Counted from the first letter of the stretch, positions 9,231 through 18,854 are shown. The stretch: 64,000 nucleotides of DNA from Collinsella aerofaciens (GCF_902364355.1 NZ_CABJDK010000001.1:1-64000); one strand, 5' to 3'. Notes: generated by a model not told the origin, from the letters alone. Numbers and translations: made by a program.

Positions 9231-10328
9231 ATGAAAACTACCGATAGTTTAATAGTCCTTCATGTGGCATATATTACAAGTGATTTCGCTTCTGGCGTGT
9301 CTACAGTGGTGCCTCAATACCTAAATGAGCAGTCAGAAATAAAGGACATGAATATAGCTCTATTAAATCTTACAAACTACAGACCTAAAGATGCGAAATA
9401 TCCCGTCTTCTATCAGTCATGCATAGAAAAACTTCCTGAACCGTTTTGCAATCCGTCACTCGTTATATTTCATGAGATATATAGGCCGGATCACATTAAA
9501 CTAAGCCATTGGCTCAGAAGACGTGCGATCCCATACATCATCACACCACATGGGTCTTTAACATATGTGGCGCAAGAACAGCATCATTTAGCTAAACAAT
9601 TGCTTAATGTTTTCTTCTATAACGCCTTTATTCGCAATGCTGATTGTATCCATTTTCTATCGGAAAAAGAGGCGATAAGTTCAAACGGCTTTAAACATAG
9701 GAAAGCAAGCATTATTCCAAATGGTGTTAGCATCCCAAAAGCCAAAGCCTCAAACTTAGACAGCCGCATCGCGCTTTTTATTGGCCGCCTAGATATAGAG
9801 GTCAAAGGTCTTGATCTACTGATCAAAAGTCTGCCGCTAATTGCTGATGAGCTAAGAGGGCTCGGAGCTAAAATCTACATCTACGGTCCAGACGAAGATG
9901 GGTCTATGGCCAAACTGGAACTACTTATTGCCGACAATCAAGTATCCGATATTGTTTTATTAAATGGTCCAGTTAATGGTCAATCTAAAGCGGACGCTTT
10001 TCTCCAATCGCAGTTTTATATCCAACTTTCACGCACTGAAGGTTTCCCGACGTCTGTTTTGGAAGCACTTGCATATGGCCTCCCAATTATTGTTACCGAG
10101 GGAACCACATGGAAAGAAACAGCGAACAATAAAGGAATTGGAATCGGTGTAGAATCTGATCTCGAAGCCATTTCTAACGCAATTCTCACCCTGTTCAATG
10201 ACGATGAACTTCGTTGTAAACTTGCAAATGCAGCTAGAAAGTATGCAATTGAACACTTTCAATGGAAGGCCATTGCCAAGCGTCAATTTATTTTATACAG
10301 GGACATTGTAAACGGGCTTTTTAACTAA
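9231..10328 (+). CDS. family 4 glycosyltransferase
   Basis: A 365-residue GT-B enzyme. The N-terminal half contains VLHVAYITSDFASGVSTVV, a 'G-V-x-x-V' acceptor-side loop, and YIITPHGSLT. The C-terminal half begins near residue 175 with RIALFIGRLDIEVKGLDLL and includes the donor-binding E-x7-E motif in RTEGFPTSVLEALAYGLPII. Retaining GT4 enzymes with this PHG signature occur widely in capsule and exopolysaccharide clusters. GGGAGC lies upstream of the ATG. The gene pairs with the GT2 gene that starts 33 bases after its stop. Confidence 0.88.
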   Translation: MKTTDSLIVLHVAYITSDFASGVSTVVPQYLNEQSEIKDMNIALLNLTNYRPKDAKYPVFYQSCIEKLPEPFCNPSLVIFHEIYRPDHIKLSHWLRRRAIPYIITPHGSLTYVAQEQHHLAKQLLNVFFYNAFIRNADCIHFLSEKEAISSNGFKHRKASIIPNGVSIPKAKASNLDSRIALFIGRLDIEVKGLDLLIKSLPLIADELRGLGAKIYIYGPDEDGSMAKLELLIADNQVSDIVLLNGPVNGQSKADAFLQSQFYIQLSRTEGFPTSVLEALAYGLPIIVTEGTTWKETANNKGIGIGVESDLEAISNAILTLFNDDELRCKLANAARKYAIEHFQWKAIAKRQFILYRDIVNGLFN

Positions 10329-10361
10329 CCATCTTGTTCTTCCAATACGGAAAGGGACTAA

Positions 10362-11378
10362 ATGCTGTTTTCAATTATTATCCCTGCATATAATGCGGCA
10401 TCCAGTTTGCCGGAAACGCTATCATCCATCTACCAACAAACATATGACGGCTATGAAATTATTCTCATCAATGATGGATCAGCAGACGCTACTGAAAGTG
10501 TCTGCAAAGTGTTTTGTGAATCTCACAACAATACTCATTACGTTAGACAAAATAATATGGGCGTATATGAGGCCAGGCGAAAAGGCGCGGAGATAAGCGC
10601 CGGAGATTACCTGGTCTTTGTTGATGCGGATGATTCTTTGCGCTTCGATACCCTATCTATTCTTGCTCGCGAAATCGATAAGTGCAATCCAGACATAATC
10701 TGTTTCAGCTATACAAGAAACCCAGACTATTCAAACGATCCGTTTATCAATCCCGCCCTTCCGTCTGGCATCTATGAAGGTGACGATCTCGCCGAAGTCA
10801 GAAAATGTTTGGCACGAGGGAAACTCAATTCAATTTGGGGAAAGGCAATCAAAAGAAACTGTCTGATTGACGATTTAAGCAATACCGATACAAAGAGAAT
10901 CGATTTTGCAGAAGATTTTCTGCAAATGATACCCATAGTCGATTCAGCCAGATCGGTTTTACAAATAAGTGATGCGCTGTATTATTACAATTGTCAAAAC
11001 GGACAAAGTGCAACACACAGCTATAAGGAAAAACAGCTTTCAGATTTAACCTTCGTCACCTCAAGCCTAGTGAAAATCGCTGCTCGTTGGGGAAAAGAAA
11101 CAGAAAGGCTGGCATGGAAAACAAGAACGGAACAGTATCTTTATCTCCTATCGATCAACGAGCTCAGTGACAATAATGAGACCAAAAAACGTAACTTTGT
11201 TTCAATTTCAGAGGCCTTATTTAATCCCTCAATTAAAGCTGATGTCCCTTGCAGCACCTACAGACCTGACAGCTATTTACTGTTCCTTGCGGCAAAGAAT
11301 AAGCACTATTTGTTATCTCGAGTAGTAATACGCTGTTGTGAACAGCTAAAACTATTGATACTGAAAATCTTGAGCTAA
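10362..11378 (+). CDS. family 2 glycosyltransferase
   Basis: This 338-residue protein starts FSIIIPAYNAASSLPETLSS and has LINDGSADATESV, NNMGVYEARRKGAE and YLVFVDADDSLRFDTL, the complete GT-A set of family 2. IDFAEDFLQMIPI supplies the later ED motif. A C-terminal stretch of about 100 residues is basic and probably membrane-associated. AAAGGGA precedes the ATG. It is co-directional with the GT4 gene and ends at a two-way terminator facing the flippase operon. Confidence 0.87.
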   Translation: MLFSIIIPAYNAASSLPETLSSIYQQTYDGYEIILINDGSADATESVCKVFCESHNNTHYVRQNNMGVYEARRKGAEISAGDYLVFVDADDSLRFDTLSILAREIDKCNPDIICFSYTRNPDYSNDPFINPALPSGIYEGDDLAEVRKCLARGKLNSIWGKAIKRNCLIDDLSNTDTKRIDFAEDFLQMIPIVDSARSVLQISDALYYYNCQNGQSATHSYKEKQLSDLTFVTSSLVKIAARWGKETERLAWKTRTEQYLYLLSINELSDNNETKKRNFVSISEALFNPSIKADVPCSTYRPDSYLLFLAAKNKHYLLSRVVIRCCEQLKLLILKILS

Positions 11379-11423
11379 TCGCCCTGTTGTCATCGCTCAT
11401 TTTTCCTGGCACCGAGTAGTAAA

Positions 11424-11472
11424 ACCAACCGACTTAGCCTTCGATAATCAAATGTCAGGCAAGCCGGTTGGT
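11424..11472. terminator. imperfect hairpin between convergent genes
   Basis: ACCAACCGACTTAGCC near 11424 pairs with GGCAAGCCGGTTGGT ending at 11472, with two imperfect positions. It lies between the stops of the convergent GT2 and flippase genes, so it may end transcription from both sides. No long T-run is present. Confidence 0.5.
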
Positions 11473-11524
11473 CATAAAAGTAATGAAAGTACATTAGGCT
11501 ATTCTGCTTAATAAGCGTCGCAGA

Positions 11525-13075
11525 TTATCGCTTGATAAATCCAGATATGCTCGTCTTTTCGGATTCGTTTAGCCCAAACATCAAAACCAAGAAGAAATAG
11601 ATAAAGAAATAAATTATTGCTGACACCAAAACCACCACAAGGCCAGATAAAAGGCTTTTAATTAGGTTATAGAGCAGCAGCAAAGCCCCCGTACCGACAA
11701 TAACCAAGACGGAAAGTTTGGCAATTTCAAGCCAAAATCTCTTTATGTTCAACCCAAGCTTTTCAGAATAATACCAATTCATACAGAAACCGTTACCTAT
11801 AACCATAGCGATGGCTGTTGAAACTGCTGCGCCCACTATGCCCATAAGCTTGAGCAATATAATCGTCACGACCACGTTGACAAGCGCAATCGCAAGATAC
11901 ATATACCCCCTATACAGGTAAACATTCGCAACCTGCATTATGGTAAGTCCCAGGTTCTGAATTAAGTCAATGGTAAATGGAACCATTACGATCAAGGCGA
12001 TATAGAAAGCGTCTATATAGTCCTTACCAGCCCAAATAATGATGAAATCTTTCCCCAGAACAATAAATAAACTAAGAACAAATCCGCAGACGATAAAGGA
12101 AATGCGACCGACTTTAATGAAGAGATCCGAAATTTCAGACATATCCTTATTCTGGCAATAAAGTTCTGAAACTCGGGGAAGAAAAACTGAAGAGGCTGCC
12201 GTACCGATTGTCATATAAATCGTGTAGATTTGAGATCCAACAGAATATACCGCAACGGCGGCAGCACCAAAATAATAGCCGACAATTAATTGATCGGTTT
12301 TCCAGAAAATCTGGTCAGCAATCGTCACCAATACAATCGCGCCGCTAAAAAAAAGCAATCCCTTAGCCAGTTTCATGTCCCAGCCATGATATCTGAAACT
12401 AATATGCAGATTATATTTAGCAAACAAACGCTGGCTCACCGCGCACAACACATTTGTAACAAGCACAACTAAACATACGGCTAATGCATTCTTAAAAATT
12501 GTCGTAAGTCCATACACAATGAAAGGCTGAGCTATTAGGGCGGCCAATTGCGAGCCCTTCAAAAAAACGAACCTTTCATTAGCAGTTATCGCCGCAACGC
12601 TAATAGTGTTGTTCATGATAACAATTGTGTTGATCCCTAATACAACAAGCATTGCGGAACACTCATCAAGCTGTGAGTTTGTAAAACTGGCTGAATATAC
12701 AAACCGAACAACCACGGCGAGAACGCAACTTATTAGCATCACGAACACAGATAGGACCCAGTACAGACGCCTAGCTATTGCGAGAGTATTCTCCATTAAG
12801 TCATTTTTGCCCTCTGCCATATACTTGCAATAAAAACGCCCAACACCGGCAGACAAAATCCCATTAATGGAAACTATATAAGACATGATAGAACCTATCA
12901 ATTGATAGAGTCCATATTCGTCTTGTCCAATGTTTTGCAACAACATCGGAACATATACAAAGCCGACTAAAGCCTGAGCCAGTATATAACCATATGTAAT
13001 TATTATGCCAGTAAGTCTTCTGCTTGCGCTACTTATCAGAATCACCGTTTCACAATTTGTTGCTTCAAATACCAT
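11525..13075 (-). CDS. Wzx-like polysaccharide flippase (MOP superfamily)
   Basis: This 516-residue protein is predicted to have 12 to 14 membrane helices. The start region GYILAQALVGFVYVPMLLQNIGQ, then EYGLYQLIGSIMSYI and LSAGVGRFYCKYMAEGK, is the classic opening of MVF/Wzx lipid-linked oligosaccharide flippases. It would move the undecaprenyl-linked unit made by the nearby transferases to the outer face for polymerisation. The ATG at 13075 lies 15 bases after the stop of the NlpC/P60-like surface protein, so the two are probably co-transcribed. The Shine-Dalgarno sequence is weak. I see no Wzy polymerase in the window. Confidence 0.85.
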   Translation of the reverse strand: MVFEATNCETVILISSASRRLTGIIITYGYILAQALVGFVYVPMLLQNIGQDEYGLYQLIGSIMSYIVSINGILSAGVGRFYCKYMAEGKNDLMENTLAIARRLYWVLSVFVMLISCVLAVVVRFVYSASFTNSQLDECSAMLVVLGINTIVIMNNTISVAAITANERFVFLKGSQLAALIAQPFIVYGLTTIFKNALAVCLVVLVTNVLCAVSQRLFAKYNLHISFRYHGWDMKLAKGLLFFSGAIVLVTIADQIFWKTDQLIVGYYFGAAAVAVYSVGSQIYTIYMTIGTAASSVFLPRVSELYCQNKDMSEISDLFIKVGRISFIVCGFVLSLFIVLGKDFIIIWAGKDYIDAFYIALIVMVPFTIDLIQNLGLTIMQVANVYLYRGYMYLAIALVNVVVTIILLKLMGIVGAAVSTAIAMVIGNGFCMNWYYSEKLGLNIKRFWLEIAKLSVLVIVGTGALLLLYNLIKSLLSGLVVVLVSAIIYFFIYFFLVLMFGLNESEKTSISGFIKR

Positions 13076-13090
13076 TCAGAAATTAAAGCA

Positions 13091-15520
13091 CTATTTAATC
13101 AGAACAACCGATTGCCGAACCTCTCCTTTGTTCGCATTGTTAAAGCAGGGTCCGATTAAATTCCCAGGCAGAATTTGATGCCACATTTTATTGTCATGCG
13201 GATTATCTCCCCAGAAGAACCCAATATGACAGTCGATTGATCCGTCAGTCTTAAAGAAGATAATATCTCCCTTTTGAGCATAACCACTATTTAGCATATC
13301 TTGGACAGTACGGAACTCATACATTTTGCATCCCAAATCTCGAGCATAGCCATACCATCTCCAAGCGTTAATATAGCCGCCACCGCCTGGCCCCCCAGCC
13401 CAAGGAGAGTGATTATTATTCTGCGCAATACGATTGACATCGCCACCAACCGCAGCATAAGCATGAGCCACGAAGCCAGTGCAATTCATGCCAGTATAGC
13501 CATCCCATCTCGGGGCACCTTTTGGGTAAAGGCAACTATCATAGGAGAAGCCACCGGAATATCTCGTTCCTAAATAATAGCCATCAAATTGATGCGACGT
13601 AAGCCAAGTGACGAGTCCAATACGACTAACCCCCAAAACCGTTGAGCTGCCAAATGGGCTGTAGTAAATCTGAGTCGACTTCGACTGGAGAGTGCCATCA
13701 GGAAGCAAGACATCGCAGTAAAGATCGTAATAACCATCTTGCAATCCAAGTGCAGAGGGATTGAAATAAGCGTCATTCACATTGGAAAATTCTTTTAGAA
13801 CACCCCATTTACTCCAGTCGGACTTGGCCCAAACAAATTTAAACTGAAATTGCGCAGATTTTTCAGCTGCAAGCGTTCCCAAATCAGCTCGAACTCCCCA
13901 AGAATTATTGCCATCAGTCGAAATTGCAGTAATCCTCGAGAAATCCCAACAGCTAATGATTGTTCTTTTTGTTTGGACAACTCCATCTGACCCCGAAACG
14001 TCACAGATCAATTCATAGTCTCCGGCGTCTTTTGGAGCCCATTGGAGGTGTGAACTTGTGCCCTGTTGAGCAACGCCCCAGTCAGCCCAATTATTCTTAT
14101 TCCAGACGAACTTATACTGTAAGTAATTAGTATCACCCGAGCATCTGGCATCGATCTCAGTGCTTTCATTAGGCCTGACAAGCGTTGCAGAAGAACTCAA
14201 GGACTCGTAATTCCACTTCTCGGAGCCAATCGAGCATTCAGTCTTCGAGGTCATCGTCTGATCGTTGGCCTCATCAATAACATCAACAAAAACGGTGACA
14301 GCGCCAGATTTATCGACTCTCCAGTCAATTGAGGATTTACCTCTGCCGGAGTCAATCACACCCCATTCAGCCCAGTTGTTCCGCATCCAAACATATTTGT
14401 ATGAAATCTGATTATTCTTTCGGATGGTAATCCGAGGTGTAATTGAAAGCGTATCCCCTACGCACAAATTGGATGAATCAGATTTCAAATCTATTGAAGT
14501 GAAGTTAGATAGATTTCTCTCCACCCTGACGGGGAACCTCCAGGTCCTCACGTTGCCGGCCGAATCGACGGCGTCGACCAAGATGTTGACGTCGCCGGCG
14601 ACCTCCGGCACCCAATCGCAGGAGGCCTCGGGCCCGAGCTGGCGGATGGTGCCCCACCTGGACCAGCCGCCCTGCTCCCAGACGAACTTATAGCGGACCG
14701 AGCCCGAGTTGCCGGACGCGGTCAGGCCGAGCGAGCAGCGGTCGCCCAGGAGAGGAGACCCGCCATCGGACGCCTTGGCCGAGAGGCCGTCGACAGAGTA
14801 GTCCTCTGAGATGCGAACGGGGAGTCTTGACGTCGACGTGAGCCCGCCGACCGTGACGTCGGCATAGAGAGTATAGGAGCCGGAAGACGGGGGCGTCCAG
14901 GTACAGGCGGCGGACTCAGATGCTGCCTGGATGACGCCCCACTTGGACCATGAGCCCCGTTCCCAAAGGAATTTAATCTTTGCGCCGGGAGCCGCGGCGG
15001 CGGAGATATCGACCTTCATTCCACCGCTCCACTCGAGCGTATCCCCGCCGCTCACGGAAAGGCGACAGGCATCCACCCTGACGGGGAACCTCCAGGTCCT
15101 CACGTTGCCGGCCGAATCGACGGCGTCGACCAAGATGTTGACGTCGCCGGCGACCTCCGGCACCCAATCGCAGGAGGCCTCGGGCCCGAGCTGGCGGATG
15201 GTGCCCCACCTGGACCAGCCGCCCTGCTCCCAGACGAACTTATAGCGGACCGAGCCCGAGTTGCCGGACGCGGTCAGGCCGAGCGAGCAGCGGTCGCCCA
15301 GGAGAGGAGACCCGCCATCGGACGCCTTGGCCGAGAGGCCGTCGACAGAGTAGTCCTCTGAAACCGGCGAAGTTGCACTTAAATCATCGGCCCGTGTTGA
15401 ATCTTCAATCTGTGATGGAGACAGGCCCGCTTCACTCAAACCAAAGCAAGGAGTTACGGCCAAACAGAAATAAAAGAAGAAAAAAGCGAGACGGACAGCC
15501 TTACTTCTAAAGAAATGCAT
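13091..15520 (-). CDS. secreted repeat protein with six Y_Y_Y-like repeats and NlpC/P60-like hydrolase domain
   Basis: This 809-residue protein has a signal peptide (MHFFRSKAVRLAFFFFYF and onward to about 28), then six repeats of about 90 residues, each with the core Y-K-F-V-W-x4-W-x-x-W-G-V and an ending like G-x-Y-x-x-x-x-D-V. The pattern resembles triple-tyrosine (Y_Y_Y) beta-sandwich repeats. The C-terminal 160 residues contain MNCTGFVAHAYAAVGGD with a likely catalytic Cys and DCHIGFFWGD with a likely His, as in NlpC/P60 peptidases that cut peptidoglycan stems. GGGAGG lies seven bases before the ATG. Repeats 1 and 3 are encoded by identical DNA. The closest neighbour is the amidase with the same repeat type. 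Confidence 0.8.
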   Translation of the reverse strand: MHFFRSKAVRLAFFFFYFCLAVTPCFGLSEAGLSPSQIEDSTRADDLSATSPVSEDYSVDGLSAKASDGGSPLLGDRCSLGLTASGNSGSVRYKFVWEQGGWSRWGTIRQLGPEASCDWVPEVAGDVNILVDAVDSAGNVRTWRFPVRVDACRLSVSGGDTLEWSGGMKVDISAAAAPGAKIKFLWERGSWSKWGVIQAASESAACTWTPPSSGSYTLYADVTVGGLTSTSRLPVRISEDYSVDGLSAKASDGGSPLLGDRCSLGLTASGNSGSVRYKFVWEQGGWSRWGTIRQLGPEASCDWVPEVAGDVNILVDAVDSAGNVRTWRFPVRVERNLSNFTSIDLKSDSSNLCVGDTLSITPRITIRKNNQISYKYVWMRNNWAEWGVIDSGRGKSSIDWRVDKSGAVTVFVDVIDEANDQTMTSKTECSIGSEKWNYESLSSSATLVRPNESTEIDARCSGDTNYLQYKFVWNKNNWADWGVAQQGTSSHLQWAPKDAGDYELICDVSGSDGVVQTKRTIISCWDFSRITAISTDGNNSWGVRADLGTLAAEKSAQFQFKFVWAKSDWSKWGVLKEFSNVNDAYFNPSALGLQDGYYDLYCDVLLPDGTLQSKSTQIYYSPFGSSTVLGVSRIGLVTWLTSHQFDGYYLGTRYSGGFSYDSCLYPKGAPRWDGYTGMNCTGFVAHAYAAVGGDVNRIAQNNNHSPWAGGPGGGGYINAWRWYGYARDLGCKMYEFRTVQDMLNSGYAQKGDIIFFKTDGSIDCHIGFFWGDNPHDNKMWHQILPGNLIGPCFNNANKGEVRQSVVLIK
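14520..14809. repeat. 290-bp perfect direct repeat, copy A
   Basis: This block is identical in sequence to 15072-15361, 552 bases away and in the same frame. It encodes one full Y_Y_Y-like repeat. It is GC-rich, while the repeats encoded by 13700-14500 are AT-rich and diverged, so the copy is recent or kept identical by gene conversion. Confidence 0.9.
15072..15361. repeat. 290-bp perfect direct repeat, copy B
   Basis: Second copy of the block at 14520-14809. The segment between the copies (14810-15071) encodes a related repeat (IKFLWERGSWSKWGVI) that is not identical, so the present order is A, diverged, A. Recombination between the copies would delete or duplicate 184 codons in frame. Confidence 0.9.
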
Positions 15521-15647
15521 ATAGAACCTCCCCGATAGTTCACTCCAACATAATATTGCTAGCAAGTAACAATTTAAGGCCAAGATTTACCATACAAGTA
15601 AGGTCGACTTCAACCAGCGCAGTCGACCTAGAGAATTCATATTGATA

Positions 15648-18600
15648 TTAGCCAATTAAAGAAATAATGCGCGCAATATTCTGACCATATGTGTCACCCG
15701 GAACAGCCCAGCGGCCGTTTAAATCTTCCAAATATGGCGCAACTCCGAGAAAACCCTTAGACTGAAGGACTTCATATCGAGGATCCACACAAGTGTTATT
15801 CAACGCCGCACCAGTAGCATATCCTTTAAGATGCTGGACTTGTGCAAGCAAGCCCTGATATACATCGTCAAATCTAGCGCCTCCCGATTGTTGATTGACG
15901 GCGCCCAGTCCGGCGAAATTGCACTGATTCGGCTTTACGGAACCTCCAAATTGCAACCATCCAGTCTCAAGCATAGCCTGAGCAAAAACAACTTCCGGAC
16001 GAACCCCTTCAGAAACAGCGGCTTCGACAATTAATGAACAAAAATCACGAATAGTAGGTGCCCCCTTTGAAACAAATTCGTCTGAGGGATATGTATGTCC
16101 TGTTGATTCATATAAGTTCACCATAGCATCAACTGAAGTCTGCAGACTTCCCATAATTGGAGTACCCTCCACCGTGACCTTGCGGGTCAGGTGCCTCTCG
16201 GCGGAGCCGTCGATCACGTCGAGGTAGACGGTGTACTCGCCCGGCTCGGTCGGGGTCCACTCGCAGGAGGAGGAAGCGGAGGGCTGCTGGGCGACGCCCC
16301 ACTTGGCCCAGCCGCCCTTCTCCCAGACGAACTTGTACTTGAGGCCGGAGGCGTCGCCGGACACCTTGGCCTGCAGCTTGACCGGCTTGCCGCAGCGGGC
16401 GTCGCCCGAGACTTCGAGCGACTCGACGGAGTAGCGCTCGCCGACCGTGACCTTGCGGGTCAGGTGCCTCTCGGCGGAGCCGTCGATCACGTCGAGGTAG
16501 ACGGTGTACTCGCCCGGCTCGGTCGGGGTCCACTCGCAGGAGGAGGAAGCGGAGGGCTGCTGGGCGACGCCCCACTTGGCCCAGCCGCCCTTCTCCCAGA
16601 CGAACTTGTACTTGAGGCCGGAGGCGTCGCCGGACACCTTGGCCTGCAGCTTGACCGGCTTGCCGCAGCGGGCGTCGCCCGAGACTTCGAGCGACTCGAC
16701 GGAGTAGCGCTCGCCGACCGTGACCTTGCGGGTCAGGTGCCTCTCGGCGGAGCCGTCGATCACGTCGAGGTAGACGGTGTACTCGCCCGGCTCGGTCGGG
16801 GTCCACTCGCAGGAGGAGGAAGCGGAGGGCTGCTGGGCGACGCCCCACTTGGCCCAGCCGCCCTTCTCCCAGACGAACTTGTACTTGAGGCCGGAGGCGT
16901 CGCCGGACACCTTGGCCTGCAGCTTGACCGGCTTGCCGCAGCGGGCGTCGCCCGAGACTTCGAGCGACTCGACGGAGTAGCGCTCGCCGACCGTGACCTT
17001 GCGGGTCAGGTGCCTCTCGGCGGAGCCGTCGATCACGTCGAGGTAGACGGTGTACTCGCCCGGCTCGGTCGGGGTCCACTCGCAGGAGGAGGAAGCGGAG
17101 GGCTGCTGGGCGACGCCCCACTTGGCCCAGCCGCCCTTCTCCCAGACGAACTTGTACTTGAGGCCGGAGGCGTCGCCGGACACCTTGGCCTGCAGCTTGA
17201 CCGGCTTGCCGCAGAGGGCGGAGCCCGAGACTTCGAGCGACTCAAGAGACCAATTAACAACTTTGTATTTAGAAGTGCTAGTCACATACCCATTGGAGTC
17301 AATGACATCAGCATAGATCTCATATTCGCCAGCCTGGGGCAGGGTCCAAGAAATCGATGGCGAAGTTAAGTCTTGACCGATTACACCCCAATTGGAATCA
17401 CTCCAATCAGACCCAGCCCTATGCCAAACAAACTTATATCTAAGGCCATCAGTCTTGCCGCTAACATTTACACCGATTTTTACCGTTGACCCTGCATGTC
17501 CCAGTTCTTCCGAGAAGGAAATTCCATTGACGGAGTAGGGATGCGGGAACTGCGCGATGATTGCGGCAGCGTCAGCCTCGCCAAGACGGCGGCAACCATC
17601 GTCCGAGAAATAGTTGACCACATCACCGTAATTCGAGATAAAGCCATGTTCGATAAGAATACCTGGAATTCCCTGCTCGCGAGCGCAGCGGATAACGGCG
17701 AACTCGTCGCCTACCTCCATTTGAAATACGCCGCGGTATGTTAGTCCCATAGCAGCAAGGTTGTTCATGACCTTGTTGGCAAGCTCAACCGAAACCTGTG
17801 TGTAGTCGGTGCCATTTGCGGTAGGAGCATAGACTTCTGCGCCGTGAGCTCCAGAAGACCCAGAGTTGATATGGAAACTAACATATGCCTGTGCGCCCTG
17901 ATCGATGCAGCGCTGTACGCGATAAAGATAATCATTGCTGGGATAGTAGCCGGACTGCTGGCGTGCAAGAACGATCTTAAAGCCGTAGGCTTCAAGTTTA
18001 TTTTTGCAGGCTGTCATGATCTTCCAGGTAAGGTCGGCTTCACTCTTGCCATTTCCCTGCGCGCCGGAATCAACTCCGCCATGGCCGGCATCAAGTGCAA
18101 TCACCCCAACATTGCGCGCGGAGCGCTCAGCGTAGGTAGATATGCCATCAGGCGAATCAGCGCATTCCAATGCCTGCTGAATCGACTGGGCCTCAACGGC
18201 ATTACCTTCGCCGTCCGCATAGTAAACAGAAGTGCCCTCGGAGCTCACGGAGCTATCAACGACCGTAAACGAATAATCCCTGTCAGAGAGATCCACTACA
18301 TGTTCAGTGCCATCACCCTGCAAAACGTAGGTTATCGAAGTCAGAAAGTAAGTATTGGATTTCAACGTCGAGCCAAATACAAAAGCAGCCGAATTACCAG
18401 CTGATTCAGATGCAACCGTGGTTCCCTGTACTCCATTGGCACTTACATAGTTAAGCGTTGCGGAAGCAAGGGTGTCGCCGTCATCGGGAGTAGCAAAGGC
18501 GACAACTTGATCAGTCCCGCCGGGAAGACTCGGGTAGGACAGATAGACATATTGAAAAGAAGAATCAACCGATTCGGCCTCGTGTTCGGGCGCGGAAACG

Positions 18601-18854
18601 TCTACCCTGAAACCCTCATCCTCTGATTCCATAGCATTCACTGGCAGCGACTGATCAACGGCCACGTCTTCACCGTCGATGGAGTCCTCGACACGCGAGG
18701 TCACGCTATCATCTACGGGTACAGCACCAGACGCAACGTCCATAGACTGCACGTTATTCGCAGCATAAGCAGCAGTTACAGGACCAATCAAAGATGAGGC
18801 AGCCAAAAGTGTAGCCATAGAAAAAACAGTTGAGGCACGCAACGCGTTTTTCAT
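15648..18854 (-). CDS. bifunctional autolysin: amidase_3, Y_Y_Y-like repeats, glucosaminidase
   Basis: This 1068-residue secreted protein has a signal peptide (1 to about 33, ending AAYAAN), an unassigned domain (about 100-200), an N-acetylmuramoyl-L-alanine amidase domain (about 248-438), five repeats (about 441-895) and a C-terminal GH73-like glucosaminidase domain (VFAQAMLETGWLQFGG). The amidase zinc and catalytic residues are visible: His258 in DAGHGG, Glu272, His328 in VSFHIN and Glu402 in IEHGF. It would cut both the peptide bond to muramic acid and the glycan chain during growth or division. The last four repeats derive from a GC-rich tandem array. The start ATG at 18854 follows AGGGGATT. 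Function is firm; repeat ligand is unknown. Confidence 0.88.
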   Translation of the reverse strand: MKNALRASTVFSMATLLAASSLIGPVTAAYAANNVQSMDVASGAVPVDDSVTSRVEDSIDGEDVAVDQSLPVNAMESEDEGFRVDVSAPEHEAESVDSSFQYVYLSYPSLPGGTDQVVAFATPDDGDTLASATLNYVSANGVQGTTVASESAGNSAAFVFGSTLKSNTYFLTSITYVLQGDGTEHVVDLSDRDYSFTVVDSSVSSEGTSVYYADGEGNAVEAQSIQQALECADSPDGISTYAERSARNVGVIALDAGHGGVDSGAQGNGKSEADLTWKIMTACKNKLEAYGFKIVLARQQSGYYPSNDYLYRVQRCIDQGAQAYVSFHINSGSSGAHGAEVYAPTANGTDYTQVSVELANKVMNNLAAMGLTYRGVFQMEVGDEFAVIRCAREQGIPGILIEHGFISNYGDVVNYFSDDGCRRLGEADAAAIIAQFPHPYSVNGISFSEELGHAGSTVKIGVNVSGKTDGLRYKFVWHRAGSDWSDSNWGVIGQDLTSPSISWTLPQAGEYEIYADVIDSNGYVTSTSKYKVVNWSLESLEVSGSALCGKPVKLQAKVSGDASGLKYKFVWEKGGWAKWGVAQQPSASSSCEWTPTEPGEYTVYLDVIDGSAERHLTRKVTVGERYSVESLEVSGDARCGKPVKLQAKVSGDASGLKYKFVWEKGGWAKWGVAQQPSASSSCEWTPTEPGEYTVYLDVIDGSAERHLTRKVTVGERYSVESLEVSGDARCGKPVKLQAKVSGDASGLKYKFVWEKGGWAKWGVAQQPSASSSCEWTPTEPGEYTVYLDVIDGSAERHLTRKVTVGERYSVESLEVSGDARCGKPVKLQAKVSGDASGLKYKFVWEKGGWAKWGVAQQPSASSSCEWTPTEPGEYTVYLDVIDGSAERHLTRKVTVEGTPIMGSLQTSVDAMVNLYESTGHTYPSDEFVSKGAPTIRDFCSLIVEAAVSEGVRPEVVFAQAMLETGWLQFGGSVKPNQCNFAGLGAVNQQSGGARFDDVYQGLLAQVQHLKGYATGAALNNTCVDPRYEVLQSKGFLGVAPYLEDLNGRWAVPGDTYGQNIARIISLIG
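16171..17242. repeat. tandem array, 273-bp unit, about 3.9 copies
   Basis: Units begin at 16171, 16444, 16717 and 16990. The first three are identical, including third codon positions. The fourth matches until about 17210 and then diverges where it joins the older repeat. Each unit encodes one 91-residue Y_Y_Y-like domain of the autolysin, so copy-number change keeps the frame. The array is GC-rich and its flanks within the gene are AT-rich. Confidence 0.95.

Noticed and set aside
16171..17242. Possible CRISPR array
   Set aside because: The repeats are 273 bp, contiguous, coding and without unique spacers.
16191..17369. 392-codon open frame on the plus strand through the autolysin repeats
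   Set aside because: It is a shadow of the GC-rich 273-bp repeats; no ribosome site or protein-like features, and it loses any pattern outside the array.
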